From: Eumeta japonica | Taxonomy: Eukaryota; Arthropoda; Insecta; Lepidoptera; Psychidae | Direction of reading: 5' to 3' | Assembly: GCA_005406025.1 (NCBI GenBank) | Contig: BGZK01000541.1 | Coordinates: 248,001-312,000 of the forward strand | DNA: 64,000 nt | Shown here: one piece after another, positions 12,348-24,600 of the stretch | How positions within the stretch are numbered: the first letter of the stretch is position 1 | How the letters are laid out: each line of letters starts with the position of its first letter | Notes under the pieces: generated by a model | The model's input: only the letters and a program-made list of their open reading frames with translations | Told to the model about the DNA's origin: nothing | Databases searched by the model: none | Translations under genes and position numbers: made by a program

Positions 12348-13068
12348 TGTAATTTTTTTGTTCATTAATAAAACATAGAACCAAACGTTTTCGAGTAATT
12401 AAAGTAAAATTGTGATAAATATCTCAAAAGAAAACATAAAGATGAAAAAAAATTCAAATTTTATCACTTTTCGTTATTTTGTATTTTCTGAATAAATTTT
12501 CAATAAAATGTATATTTTTTTACACCATCAGAAAGTAGAGATTTCAACGAACAAAAGGCTACCGACTTTTTGAAAAATATGATATTTTGACGTGGAATTT
12601 TCGATCGAAAATTAGGGTGTTTTTCGATATCGAGTAAAATAGGGTGAAAAATAAATATTTTAAATTAAAAAATTCCAGCGTGTTTGGGATATAAATAGGT
12701 AACTTTTCACCAAATTTCATAAAAAAATTTTTTGATAAAGATAAAATAAAAACCAAAATGTGGTTTTGCATTTTACATGAATTTTGAGGTTAAGGAGAAA
12801 AAGTCTAAATACAAAATTTGTAGATCTTATTAATGCCTGCAACTTTGCCATTTGACTTTTTTCGATGGGACTTGTAGTTTTGCCGTAAATCAAGATTAAC
12901 CGATTTTTACCCTTAAAAACGCACCCCCTACCCCTTCCCAACCTCAGATCGACCGTGGTTTGTTTTTCCTCTCATTTGGGTGGTGTAACCTTCCTTTTCC
13001 AATGGGTTTCATTCTACTATAATTTTTTTTCGTTTTTAATTTTTTTTGACGGCTTCGACCCTGGTCTA
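12348..13068 (-). repeat. Right terminal inverted repeat of the 7-kb transposon
   Basis: Reverse complement of 6061-6793, ending in ccctggtcta at 13068. The outermost part carries an extra segment of roughly 15 bases next to the tip relative to the left arm. The minus-strand frames at 12559-12771 and 12717-12941 are shadows of this repeat. Confidence 0.9.
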
Positions 13069-13395
13069 ACAAGCCTAAATAGTAACTCATATAAACCAAC
13101 ACACTCATGTTTAAATTTATTTAGTGTCTAGATATAATAGCATAAATAAATAAAAGATAAAAATACCCCCGAAAATCAAGTTTTATATCACCAACTGACT
13201 CCACATCAACAAAATATTTCGAAAATTTCCTATTATCCTACATTCCTATCAAAAAATATACTCCGAAAAATAGTCATGAGTAATTCGATTCAAAGTGTAG
13301 GCTTATCCACATGAATCCGGTGTCACTGGAAGATGATTTACGTATATAAAAATATTTGTCGTGTCAAGTTTTTATTAGCTCACTGTTTGAGCACA
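13069..13395. other. Non-coding, nothing recognised
   Basis: AT-rich spacer between the transposon and the next repeat. Confidence 0.5.
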
Positions 13396-13399
13396 CTCC

Positions 13400-13740
13400 T
13401 CACCATGTACTTATTTCAGGAAGAGATATGCCCTTAAGCCCACCGCGTAGGCCCAGCGCGGATGGGACGTTCGACCGTACCGCCAATGCTGTGACGGAGT
13501 TCGTGACCAACGGCTTAAAAATCTCTCTAAGACACAGAGCGCCCCTGATAGAACTTGAACACTATACCTTCCGATTTATAAGCTATGCATTAGACCAATC
13601 GGCTTCGACCATGAGATAAGTAAGTATGTACTTATTTCTTACTTATCTAATGGTCGATAAGTAATAAAAAAAATAGTCTTATTTAATACAGAAATACAAC
13701 TTATTTAATACATTATATTTGTGTATTAAATAAGACTATT
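13400..13740 (-). mobile_element. SINE-like element with tRNA-like head and AT foldbacks
   Basis: On the minus strand, about 13540-13605 resembles a tRNA-derived head with degenerate A-box (ttggtctaatgc) and B-box (gtgttcaagttcta) sequences, followed by a moderately GC-rich body down to about 13430. The other side is bounded by inverted repeats: 13615-13624 with 13638-13647 (10 bp), and 13675-13689 with 13723-13737 (15 bp perfect). The tRNA match is weak; the foldbacks are certain. Confidence 0.4.
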
Positions 13741-15035
13741 TAATACAGAAATATAAAGATGTCTTTAAATAAAAGAGTTGACGTTACATCTAAAACACTT
13801 TTGTATTACAATAAAATAAAATTAAAAAAAAACTTGGTAAGATGCGATTTGATCTTAACGCTTAATCGGTATAAAAATGTTTAATCTGCAGAAAGAAGAT
13901 TCTATATCAAAAACAAAAATTCTAATCTGCAAGTTCTTTATATATATACACGTTTAATATCTGCATTATTAGTAAAAAATACCTTCACTTTCTTTTTGTT
14001 TGCATATATAAATCGAACATATATTCATATTTATATAAAAATTTCGATATTCGTTTATGTGAAATAAAATTTCATATTCATATATATATAATATAATAAC
14101 AAAGTATAATCAGTAAGGGTTGTGATTATTTAGAGATCATTTTCAACAGTTCCTATCTGTGACATAACAGGGCTGCTCCGAGCTGGGCTAGCGCCGCGAG
14201 GGAGACGATCAGTGTTCAGCTCTCTCTCACCCATTGCAGTATTCTGGCCATCAGTAATCGGTAGAACCTTCATTTACAATAATTATTTCAATAAAGAATT
14301 ACTATTTAAATAACTACAATTTTAAAATGTTGGAAATGAAAGTGTGAAATTGAAAATAAATTAATAGCAATCAAACTCGACCACATGTAGTCTAAACTCA
14401 TCGCCTTTGTAATTTTGTCTCTTTCGTTCGAACGGTTTTATACAGTCATTTATACGCGCTAAAATAGAATAATAATCTTTTTCTCAGACCCACTTTTGCT
14501 CAGATGCTCAAAAGAATAAGAAAGGTTTAGAAAAAGTTCTGACAAAGGATTGTACAAGTACTGAAATTTAGTTTTGTAACTTTAGGTACAGAACTTAAAA
14601 AATGAAATATTTCACGTGTAATTTCTATGCCATTGTTCTGTTTTATCGATTTGTCATTCACAAAGAAAATGGTTTATCTATTATTTCTGATAAAAAGTAT
14701 TCCATGCTTCTGTTTACGTGCCGTCTCTCAATAGAAACCAGGAAAATCGCCTACATTAAAAATTTGTTACCAATAATGAGCCGGAATCAATATAGGTGCA
14801 GTAGAAATAAGAGTAACGGCCCAGCCATGTGGATATCGAAATATAAAACAGGAAATTTATGAACTAATTTTGAAAAATGGCCAGATATTGAAAAAAAAAC
14901 TACATATCCTCGCTATAATTTTATATTGTTAGTTCTGCCTTATTAATCTTTTTCAAATAAGTAAATATTTCATTTCTCTCTCAAAAATTAATTTATTATA
15001 TTCATTCATTAATTTAATCGTAGAATATAATTGCA
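13741..15035. other. Non-coding stretch, one short GC block at about 14160-14230
   Basis: AT-rich with TATA microsatellite-like runs near 13950-14090. The block at about 14160-14230 is GC-rich and unexplained. The 86-codon frame at 14602-14862 shows no domain. Confidence 0.45.
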
Positions 15036-15039
15036 ATTA

Positions 15040-15440
15040 GACGTCTCGCGGACGGCGGGTCTGCTGACCGCCGCATCACGAAAATTCTGATCAATCCTGG
15101 AAGATAACAGATACTTCTAAGAGTCCTCATAGCGATGAAAAACGTGTAAAAATACTAGCGAGCGCAGGGACAAGAAACACTAACATGGAGCTATGCGCGC
15201 GTCGCGGCCCAGAGGCGGGCGGTAATGATTGCATGACAGCCGCCGCCCGCGCGCCGCGCCCCCGCCCTCGGACGCGGCGCAATCAAACACTCGGCAGCTT
15301 TTATTATGTTTACACACGGCTCCGTCGGTCGGCTCCGGCGTCGCTTTAATTTGCAGCCCGCCGCTGTGATACGGCGCCAAATGATATTTCTTGTAATGAA
15401 TTTATTTCGGGCGAGGATTTAGCGGCTCGTTAGCGGGACA
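15040..15440. promoter_or_regulatory. GC-rich island with homeodomain-type cores, candidate enhancer
   Basis: Very GC-rich segments (gcgcgccgcgcccccgccct near 15255) alternate with cores such as taatgattg (near 15220), ttttattatg (near 15300) and tttaattt (near 15345). The texture of GC-rich sequence with embedded TAAT/TTAT motifs, without an ORF, repeat ends or codon bias, is typical of conserved developmental cis-elements, but conservation cannot be tested here. Confidence 0.3.
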
Positions 15441-17990
15441 CTTTATGAAACACGTATCGCTTTTCTGTATAAGCCTTTTGTTGCTTTCTATACAAAAAAA
15501 AAAAAGAAACGCGCACGTGTAACGTTTATGTGCATTTTTTGTTTGAGGTCGTGGTGGATGTAACGACCAAAATGTACAGTCGTGTTCAAATTTAGTAGAA
15601 TTGTAGTAGGTCGTAGATCGGAATGATGTTTGAAAAAAAAATAGCTGGATATAGGGAATGAACTCTCTGTCCACCCGGGCCGAGGCACAGCTAGGTATTA
15701 AAAAAGGACCAGCCAAATTCATGTGTGATTCACGTACCAAGGGTTTTTCATATCACCACGCATTGTATTTATGTAGGAATTTACGAAAGAAATGTTTATT
15801 TTATTTCATTCAACTCGGTATCTTTAGTTTGGGTTTGAATCACAATTAAATAGTTTTTATCATTTGTTGTTTTATTTTAGAGTCTGTACTATAAATTACA
15901 CCAAGTTTGACGCGTATATGTAATTATCCTTTTTACAATAAAGTAAAAATATATGCCTTATTTTTTTACTTTATGCTTTTATAATGTTTGTTAAGATATC
16001 AACAATACTAAAACACATTTCAAACAATATAGCTTTTTAAAAGTAGGAGGGACGGACAGACGGTCGGAGGACGAAGTGAACCTGGTAGTAATCCTGTTAT
16101 CAAGCTTGACGTACCAAACCCTAAAAACAAACTATAGTTGTTCCATATTACTTTCTCTTCAGTAAAAACATTGACTTACTCCCTTCAAAAAATCATATCA
16201 TGCGCCTAAAGAAGTTTCATTTCAAAACTTATTCTAATATTTAAACCGGTTGACAAATAAAAATAGGAAAACAAACTACCAAATCTTAAAACCGAATCTG
16301 AACAACCCTTAAATCTCATTCTTAGGGAAGAGTCAGTACTAAGATGAGCTTTTGGTCAACGAGGATCTATGCTGTTCCAATCTGTATCAGGAACATAGCA
16401 CACATTCTTAGATACTATCGAGTACCTTTCACCGTCTTTTTCAACCACCTTAAAATTTCCCTCCCTCAAGCACGTGTTCATAACAGCATTTGCGAATTCT
16501 GTTACCGAATTTTTGTAGAATGGACATAATATTTGCATGTTGGGCAGTATATAACAGATTGGAGAAATTACAAAATCACATTACGGCATGTTAAAAATAA
16601 ATGTATTCATATTTTTTTGCTGACCGTGTCGAGTGATCAATCACTGAGTCTACCGCTGTTCTTATGCCTAATTATTCGCCGATGAAAAACAATTTTCTTC
16701 TAGAGAAACACGCCGAAATGGCACTTTGTAATCTGAATAAACTGTGTTTATTTTGGCGTAAATATCTATCGAAACATTATCAGTTTCGCAAATCACAAAT
16801 CATCCAGAAAAACTGCCACTTACCTTTTGTTTAGCAAAATCTTGGTCAATTCTAAAGAACAACCAGGAGTGTCAATGTGACTGACTGAATGATGGTGATT
16901 GTTTTTTTAAATTATAGTCCCAGCAGAGTCGTAGTTGAAGTGGTAATTCTGTAGAATATTCACCCATTATTTCTTTCGCTTGCTTGTAGCTATTTAAAAC
17001 GCTGCTCATGCAGTCGATTTTTGAAAATCTTTAGTTAATGTTAGAAAACAAACGTATGTTGTCCTTTACTTGAATAAGCTAATATCGTACATCAATACAG
17101 GGTTTGTGTATTTCCGAGATAACGCGATTCAAAATTTTTAAATAAATCAATTGGCAGATCTAACGCAAACCTTTGCTGTAGCCGTACATGTGTATAATAA
17201 AAAAATATTTGCCAGTTTTTATTTATTTCTGTTTGCACAAATATTTTTCGGAATATAGTAAGTTGTATACATGCTGCATTTAAAAAATGGGAGATTTTGA
17301 TACTATAATTTTGAATCCGTTAAGAAGCAAATCCATATTTAAAAAACTTTACATATTAAAAACCATTTAATTTTCTGATTTTTTTGTTTCATTAATACGA
17401 TAAAGTAGATGTGCATGCACTTCACAAAACTCTGATTACAAAAAGCGTAAATAACATGAACATTGTATCAGAGCGACAGAAAGTTGGGCGTTCTAAAACT
17501 GAAAATCCTAAACCCACATAGTGTTCCATCGAGTAGCTTACCAGGTAATCCGTTGGCTCGTCGACCTGCTTATCTAGATTTGGCCGGAGGGCGGGCGGCG
17601 CCGGCGGGCGGGCGGCGGCCGGCTGAACCAATTAGTCGTATCGCAGCCGGCACGCGAGATTACGTGATGCACTCTCTGCAGACGATTTGCCAATTCGACC
17701 GCTTGCAGATCACAATACTACAACCAGCATCAACGAAAGACGTATCTCTAACGAACTTTTGTTACTTAATCATAGTGATTGCTTCTCAGATTTATTGTTG
17801 GCTGTTTAGACAAATTCTAAGAGATGTACCACTAGATGAGATACTAATGTTTTCAGTGATTTACTTAACAATCTTTTTTAGTTTTTTTAGTTCCGATCCG
17901 CCGTTCAGATCGATCAAGTTAGATAGTCTTGATCAAGGTTTTGACCTTTGTCAAAACCTCAACCCTAAATCTTTTCGTAATTCCTGATCT
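15441..17990. other. Non-coding stretch with a repeat tail (16048-16140) and a GC-rich patch (17575-17700)
   Basis: At 16048-16140 sits a solo tail of the dispersed element family (gggacggacagacggtcgga ... gacgaagtgaacctgg ... ccaaaccctaaaaa). At 17575-17700 a short GC-rich patch (gggcgggcggcgccggcggg) is followed by accaattagtcg. A 174-codon plus-strand frame (17463-17987) runs through the patch but changes from GC-rich low complexity to hydrophobic AT-rich sequence with no domain, so I do not call it a gene. Confidence 0.45.
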
Positions 17991-17994
17991 ATAT

Positions 17995-18115
17995 CCTACT
18001 CCCGACTTCCACCTCTTTCCCTCCACTTCTCACTCTCCCTCTCAGTTCATATCTCTTTGTTCCTCTTCTCAATCTGTATCTTTTTATTCCATCTCATTGC
18101 CTCTCCAAGCAAAGT
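17995..18115 (+). repeat. Pyrimidine-rich low-complexity tract
   Basis: A run of tct/cct/ctc words with few purines. It has no repeat unit longer than a few bases. Confidence 0.6.
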
Positions 18116-18214
18116 AAACAAATAAGCACGGCCGAAATCGAAACCGAAAACAATTACTTTTATGTTACTAATAACTTTTACAACTTAAAGATTATTTGTT
18201 ATGTCTAGTTGATA

Positions 18215-18600
18215 TAATGTTGATAATAATATAAGCTCACGCCTATTTCTCAGAAGGATAGGCAAAAACTATAGATTTCCACATGGTACGATCTTTGCAT
18301 ATCTCTCTGCCTCATCGACATCCATCAATCTTTTCATGTAAACTCGTCGGTTTCGGGTCCTTAAAATTTGGCCCTTTTTTAATATACCACCAATATGATC
18401 TGCATAGGATTTTCTAGGGCGACCCTTGCCGACCTTTCCATCACACACATTCGCTCTGTAGATTTATTTTGTCAGTCTATTTTCATTCATCCTTTCCAGA
18501 TGACCAAACCACCGCAACATATCTCTTTCTACTCTACATTTTCTTCCACTACATTTTCCTCCAAACCACACCGCTCTCTGACATCACTCTTTCTACATCT
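18215..18600 (-). mobile_element. LINE 3' fragment (C-terminus of ORF2 plus tail)
   Basis: The minus-strand translation gives RVERDMLRWFGHLERMN (about 18480-18535), then DGKVGKGRPRKSYAD (about 18405-18450), then a decayed C-terminus ending in CKDRTMWKSIVFAYPSEK before the stop near 18235. This order is the usual end of a non-LTR retrotransposon ORF2 downstream of the reverse transcriptase. The 3' end abuts an ataataatata tail on the low-coordinate side. It is a 5'-truncated dead copy. Confidence 0.85.
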
Positions 18601-21160
18601 ATCTTTCATCTTCTATCTTACATATAATTATATATGTATTACACGAAAATGCTCTCAGGTAAGGAATATATGTAAATTAGTCAAACCATTGTCGAATAAT
18701 AATACATATAGGCAGACAGAAAAATAGTGACCTATATTTTTTAAGGCGAGAAACTCTATCAGCATATATAATTTAATCCCAATTCCATTTTCAACTTAAA
18801 AGTGGATCGATAAATAAACACACAGAGATAGTTATACAATAGATTTACGCAACGATATGTGCTTATTAGTATCTTAAACTTGGCTAAAATCGGTTTAAAT
18901 ATTGTTGACTGGTGTAAGGAAACACCTAGGCAAATAGACAGGCAGACAAGCAAAAAAATTGCCTATATCGTACGTTTTCGCTATGTAATTAATAGCATTC
19001 GACAAAGTTAGCAAACCATTTAAAAGGCGATGTGTGCGCTGCTATTGAAATTCAAAATAAGCCATTTCAAGAATTTATAAGTTCATTAAAAAGAAATTAT
19101 TAAGACTGTTATGTCATATCTGAATATATTTAATGAAAAGAAACTCTTGGGATTGAAATGATCGGCTATCAGATCATTTTATTTAACTTCCAAGTGGTGT
19201 ACTTGTTTTATTAACTATTCTTGAATTTTTAAGCAAAAAAAAAAAGCAAACACTGAGTTTCTTCACCATTCTTCTCAGGGTGAATCAGCATTTGGAATGG
19301 GTGGTAATGTTGATTTAAAAAAATACATTTAGTTCAAGTGTAATTCTATTATCTACCAACTAAAAACATTTTAGATTTGATTTCAATAATTTGATAAGTG
19401 TTTAGAAAAATGAAAGTAGTCAAATAATATAATCATATTAATAAATAAATCAAAACAACGAGAACTCCAAACAAAAATGCTGAGCAAAAATGCTTCGTCA
19501 TTTCGGGCATTTTGTAAATGAGAACGATGACCAAACACACGCAATCATAAATAATTTGACACTAGACTGTGTTAACGCTAATTAGTGGCAATGAAGGGGT
19601 TGCCGTATTAACATATCCGATGGACGTGCCCTTATAACTATTTTAGTCTATGGTGTATGAGGCTATAGCACCATATCAGAATTAAGGCATTAACCATTGT
19701 CATCGGCACTACACAAAATATATGAAGAAGCACTGAATGTAGAAAGGAATTTGACGTGGGATACCACACAATCATTTCAGAGCAATAATGTTGTTGCAAT
19801 CAATGGTATGGATGAGCATAAGGGCCACTTACATCATAACGCGTGTATCGTTAACCGTTACAAAGTTCTGTAAATCCTTTTTGTATGATGCTCCAACAAA
19901 AATTTACATAACTTGTGAAATACGTGATATTGATGGTGATGTTGACGTCACTAAATCTAATGGCGTCTATTCACATTCGTTGTGACACTCCGTAGGGTAG
20001 TCGACTGTAATTGGTGATTGGACTTTCCATATATTTTGGTTGCAAAATCAGATCTGACGTTATTGATACTGAGTGATTATATGTATCATCAAAACTAGGA
20101 AATAATAGGCACAAATCGATAGTCAATCGGGTCAAAGTCATGGCACCATAGTGCGGTCATTGACCAGCAACACAAAAAATAAACAATGACCCAAAACACG
20201 ACATGTACTATGGTAATTTACACGTTCGTTGACGTGTAAATTACCATCGGTTAAAATGTTCCATGTATCTCAGCAACAGTATGAGGGTTGAGATCTTATC
20301 ATCATGGTACTGTTATTTGGATGTCAATTTAAAAAAGAGAAACTAACCACAAATGGATTATTCATAATGTGTCATTTCTCTTGCCCAAGTCGAGAAATCA
20401 TTTTATTCACTATCAATATCATCATCAGAGAGTGATATATATTTATTATATTACTTATACAATACTATATTATTACTCATATGACGTCATGAATTGCTAA
20501 GAACATAGAAAAACTCACGGTCATTGCGATCCTTGACAGAACGTCCGAACAGGATAACGATCGATTAAACTCAAAAGTGTTAACGGTATTACGTTATTAT
20601 TGTAGAAATTTAATTAAGGTGTTTATTAAAAATAAGATGTTTACAAAAGACGAAGGAAATAAGGAGACGAACAACGTGATAAAAAATTCAAAAGATTTTT
20701 TTTTTGCAATATTTAATAATATTCTTTTTTTGGTCGACGTAAAAGATTCGAAAATAAAAATAGAGTACCTCGAACTCCAATTTAATCTGAAAGCGATAAG
20801 GACGAATTTAATTTTGCCGTTTTACGTACTGTCTGAAGTAGGACGCGCCGATGCGATGAGCGCGGGCGTTTATCAAAGGGTTTGCAATACTGGAGCCCGA
20901 TTGCGAATCTACTCTCTATTATTGAGACATGACAAATGACCAGATAGTTTTACAATTAATGCCAAAAAATCTTTAATGTCGTCTTAAATTAAATAAATCT
21001 TTAATGTAATGCCGAGTTCGACACGTTGAAGAGCGATATTGCCAAATTAATACCATTTCATTTTTAAAATTCCTCGTTTAAGTAGACGTCGTGTATAAAA
21101 GGGGTTGATGACGAACAAAAAGGATTCTTAGTTGAATAAATCGGAATTGGTATTTAATTT
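18601..21160. other. Non-coding stretch with one 16-bp hairpin and a repeat piece
   Basis: AT-rich. About 19255-19310 (ttcttctcagggtgaatcagc... region) resembles a dispersed lepidopteran repeat. A perfect hairpin lies at 20210-20247. The 120-codon plus frame at 20577-20939 has no recognisable domain and a poly-T run inside it. Confidence 0.45.
20210..20247. repeat. Perfect 16-bp inverted repeat
   Basis: atggtaatttacacgt (20210-20225) is followed after six bases by its exact reverse complement (20232-20247). Confidence 0.9.
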
Positions 21161-21164
21161 AGTT

Positions 21165-21495
21165 AATTATAATAATAATATAAACTCACGCCTATTTCCC
21201 TCTTGCCTCACCGACATCCATCAAACTGTTCATGCAAGCTCGTCGGTTTCGGATGCTTATAATTTGGCCCTTTTTTAATATGCCACCAATAATGCCTGCA
21301 TAAGATTTAGGAGGGCGGCCCTAGCTGACCTTTTCATCACACACCTTCGTTTAATGGATTTGTTTTGTCAGTCTACATTCATTCATCCTTGCCAGATGGC
21401 CTAACCACCGCAACATATCTCTTTCTACTCTAGTCACTACATCTTCCTTTAAACCACACTGCTCTCTAACTTCACAGTTTCTACATCTATCTAAC
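21165..21495 (-). mobile_element. LINE 3' fragment, second copy
   Basis: The minus strand reads RVERDMLRWLGHLARMN at about 21372-21425, followed by a decayed glycine/arginine-rich GRP-type motif near 21310-21340, and ends in the same ...aataataatataaactcacgcc junction near 21185 as the copy at 18.2 kb. A short internal deletion relative to that copy removes the cdrt-type segment near 21200. Confidence 0.85.
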
Positions 21496-21544
21496 AAAGA
21501 TACATTTACTTAATTATTATGTGTAAATAAACTAATTGCGTAAT

Positions 21545-21660
21545 CTATACACACGCATGCGCGCACGCCGATACAAACACAGACACATACACACGCACTC
21601 GTGCACGCGCTAACATACACACACGTACATGCATATAATATGCATATTAGGCATAAACGT
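21545..21660 (+). repeat. CA-rich imperfect microsatellite
   Basis: Interrupted acac/cacgc units with alternating purine-pyrimidine character (acacacgcatgcgcgcacgc and following). Confidence 0.7.
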
Positions 21661-24600
21661 TGGAATGAATGTCTGAGTCTTAAAGTGAGACAATGTTTAT
21701 AATCTCAAATGTATGATTCAAACATATCGCTCGTAAAGGAATGGAAGGCATACACTCATACTCTATAGGAAAAAAATTATGCGTGTCAGGTTCGAAGCAC
21801 TGGGATTTACTATACTGGTAGAAACTTTGAAAGTGTATTTGTTTTTTGGTTTTAAAACCGGTTAGGTACCTTTTGTCAAAATTATTTCCTAAATAAAAGA
21901 TGTAAGTGCATTTAGTAGTTAGTACATATGTGTATACATGTATTATAACTAATTCAAAACGTTATATAGGGTGCTCTTATCGCTTCGAGTCCAGGAGCCT
22001 GGTCATCGGCAGATTATCGCCAGTCACGAGTGCTTCATACCTAGTAGGACAAAACTCAAGACTCGGAACAATATAAATGGCAAATGTGCTTAAACATTAT
22101 AGACTCATTACAAACGACTGTGAATCAAACGAAAAAGATCTATAAATCGGCAATCGGCATCCATAAAGCGGCACTCTAAACTTTTCTCTGTGCTTATAAG
22201 AACGAATCGTGAAAATTTCAGGAACACTAAATAATTTCGAAATATAAAAGAGGGCCCTATTCGAGGCTCTATAAACTTCTCTACCATCCAGTGTAAGTTT
22301 CATCGAGATCGGTTCAACTGTTTCTAATACTATCCCAGACATGTGGAAACATAAAAAACTTAAAAAGACTCGTTTGGATTCTTGACAGGTATTAATAAAA
22401 CGGCTTAATAAAGCAGTTATTTTTAAATCACAGACAGACAATTTATTTTTTTATTTGCATATGTATATAAAAGGAATGTCTATTAAATTTATGTAGAGCC
22501 GCGTCAAAATTGATATTTTCTCCCGCGGTGGGTCGAAAAGGATACTTATATTTTTAATCGAAGATCGGGAATTTTCTTCCGAACGCGAAGCCATAAAAAG
22601 AAATGGAATAAGGAGCTTATAGGAATAAAGTTAGCATAATATGTATCCAAATAAGGGAGATAAGGGGGAATGGGCTTCTTAGCGGTTCTGCGTATGTTGT
22701 GAAATACCGGCTTTGATACGTTTAAAGTATATGTACAAAGATTAGGCGAATTCGCGGTTCGAGATAACATACTCCCTTACACAGGAAAATATATTTACAT
22801 TTATCTACTAAAAGCATCTCCAATTCGATTTCTGTCGACGTATGACATCGTAATTGTCTATTTACATCAAAATCCATTATTATAGGTGTAGACATCTCCT
22901 GAACTACAAGACCTTTTCTAATCCCTACGCTGGACAGAGGAGCATGCATACAATTGCAAAATATACCCCGCATTCAAAATTTCATCAGAATTGTTGCAAA
23001 AATGACAGAGTTTTAAGGCCGTGACATGGGAACAGACGGACAGACGAACAGACGGGTAAGACGAAACCATAAGGGTCACTTTTTGCCTCTGGTTTTGGAA
23101 TCCTAAAAAGAGACCCTAGTAAAAACTTGGTAACTGTTTTCTTTTCTCCTTTTCTATGTATCTCTGTCTTCTTTTTTATGTATGTATGTATGTGTATATA
23201 TGTACACACATATATATATATTGATAGCTGCGATAACTTTTTTGGTCGATGGAAATGATGATTGGTTACTATGAAAATCGGTAGTTATATATATATATAT
23301 ATATATATAATCGCAGCTATCAAAGCCATTTTGCCCACAACCGCTGCCATTGAACTGAATCCAGATTGTAATAATGTATGGGGCAAATTGAAAACTGGAA
23401 AAATCTTTCCTTTAAAGGATTCATTTGAAAAGGCTTGAATTGTATTGTTACATCGAGTCACAATAGCTCAAGTATTACGGCATAATTGCCGCTTCAACTA
23501 GCCGTGTTCGATAGCCGATAGCCACTTTCAAGGCATAGTCTTTTTATTCAAAATCGAACGTCTCGGCCTACGCTGGCCAGTATTCATACAAGCAATAAAA
23601 TATAGGTACAAGACTTGTTCAACGTATTGTTGCCACTCTTAGACTAAAAAAAATCCTCAACCCGCACTTCGTCAATATTACGCTTGTTACTAAAAAAATA
23701 TTTCTGTTGTCGAAAACGAAATGACAAATAGGCACTCACAAATTTATTTAATCCCACTTAATCTGTGAAACTTTTTAAACTCAATATCACCAAAAGCATT
23801 GCATACGCGTCATCGACACAAAAGTCCTGAACTCCGAGGTCATCTCGGCCTTTCTTTTTTGTGAGTCATGTTTACGTACTGGCGTGATTTCCTCCCACTC
23901 GAGTTCCTCGCGTTTTGAGTCACGCTAACGCATAGCGTCATTATGAAATTCGTTGCAATCTTTTTCTAACAAAAGTCTATGTTAACAATACAACGGTTGC
24001 TATTAAAAGGTCTGTATTTACTTGTTCGTTTTCATAGTTTCTTCGTTATTCATATTATTAAAAATCTATTTGTCAGGAAATATATTAAAACTGCTTCTGT
24101 TCATCACGTAGGTCTGTCGTTTGTGATTATTTTATTCACTTATGTACATTATATTACATTGCGAATTGTTGAGGTACTCATTTTTAGTTATCGCTAAGCT
24201 TTATTAGTATTATACGCAAGCTACTCGTAGTATTAGTAGAATTCCATAACTTGTGTCATATTTTAGAAATTTATATACTTAAATTTTTATATGCTTAAAT
24301 TTATATACTTAAATTTCTACATAAACTCGAAAAGATACATCAAGTAGTGAAGTAACGAGTTCGATCAACGATGACGGACAAATTGACCGATAACACAAAC
24401 TTAAACAAGCCAAGCAGTACAATATGGAGGCTGTTACACAAACAAATGGCTTTCATAAATACGTGAAGATTAACCCAATTGAATCATTTTAATAGAACCC
24501 TATGATCGGTAGAAATAGCATTTATTAAAAGCACTGGTAGAAATATCCTATCAAATAATTCATTTATGAATGGCTGTTGTTTTTTTATTATAATTCATCA

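Larger units (their letters stand above)
6061..13068 (+). mobile_element. 7.0-kb DNA transposon with long terminal inverted repeats
   Basis: The left end begins tagaccagggtcga at 6061, and the right end finishes with its reverse complement at 13068. Both arms stay alignable for about 0.73 kb. Between them lies one plus-strand gene (7669-12116) broken by several frameshifts. The flanks share 'aca' on both sides; alternatively the terminal TA could be the target duplication, because the ends are palindromic there. Length, TIRs and a single transposase-like gene support a cut-and-paste element. The superfamily is not assigned: the core motifs belong to a widespread animal family that I recognise but cannot name with confidence. 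Confidence 0.9.

Noticed and set aside
6181..12950. Independent genes in the frames within the transposon's inverted arms
   Set aside because: The frames are mirrored in both arms and have no domain; they are repeat sequence.
17463..17987. 174-codon plus-strand open frame
   Set aside because: It switches from GC-rich low complexity to AT-rich hydrophobic sequence and has no domain; looks like a chance frame through a GC patch.
20577..20939. 120-codon plus-strand frame
   Set aside because: Contains poly-T-coded Phe runs and no domain; likely chance.
18215..21495. CRISPR-like or tandem array formed by the two similar blocks
   Set aside because: The similarity is between two dispersed LINE 3' fragments, not short regularly spaced repeats.
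22097..22441. 114-codon minus-strand frame
   Set aside because: It lies over a decayed dispersed repeat (gagatcggttcaa phrase); repeat-derived.
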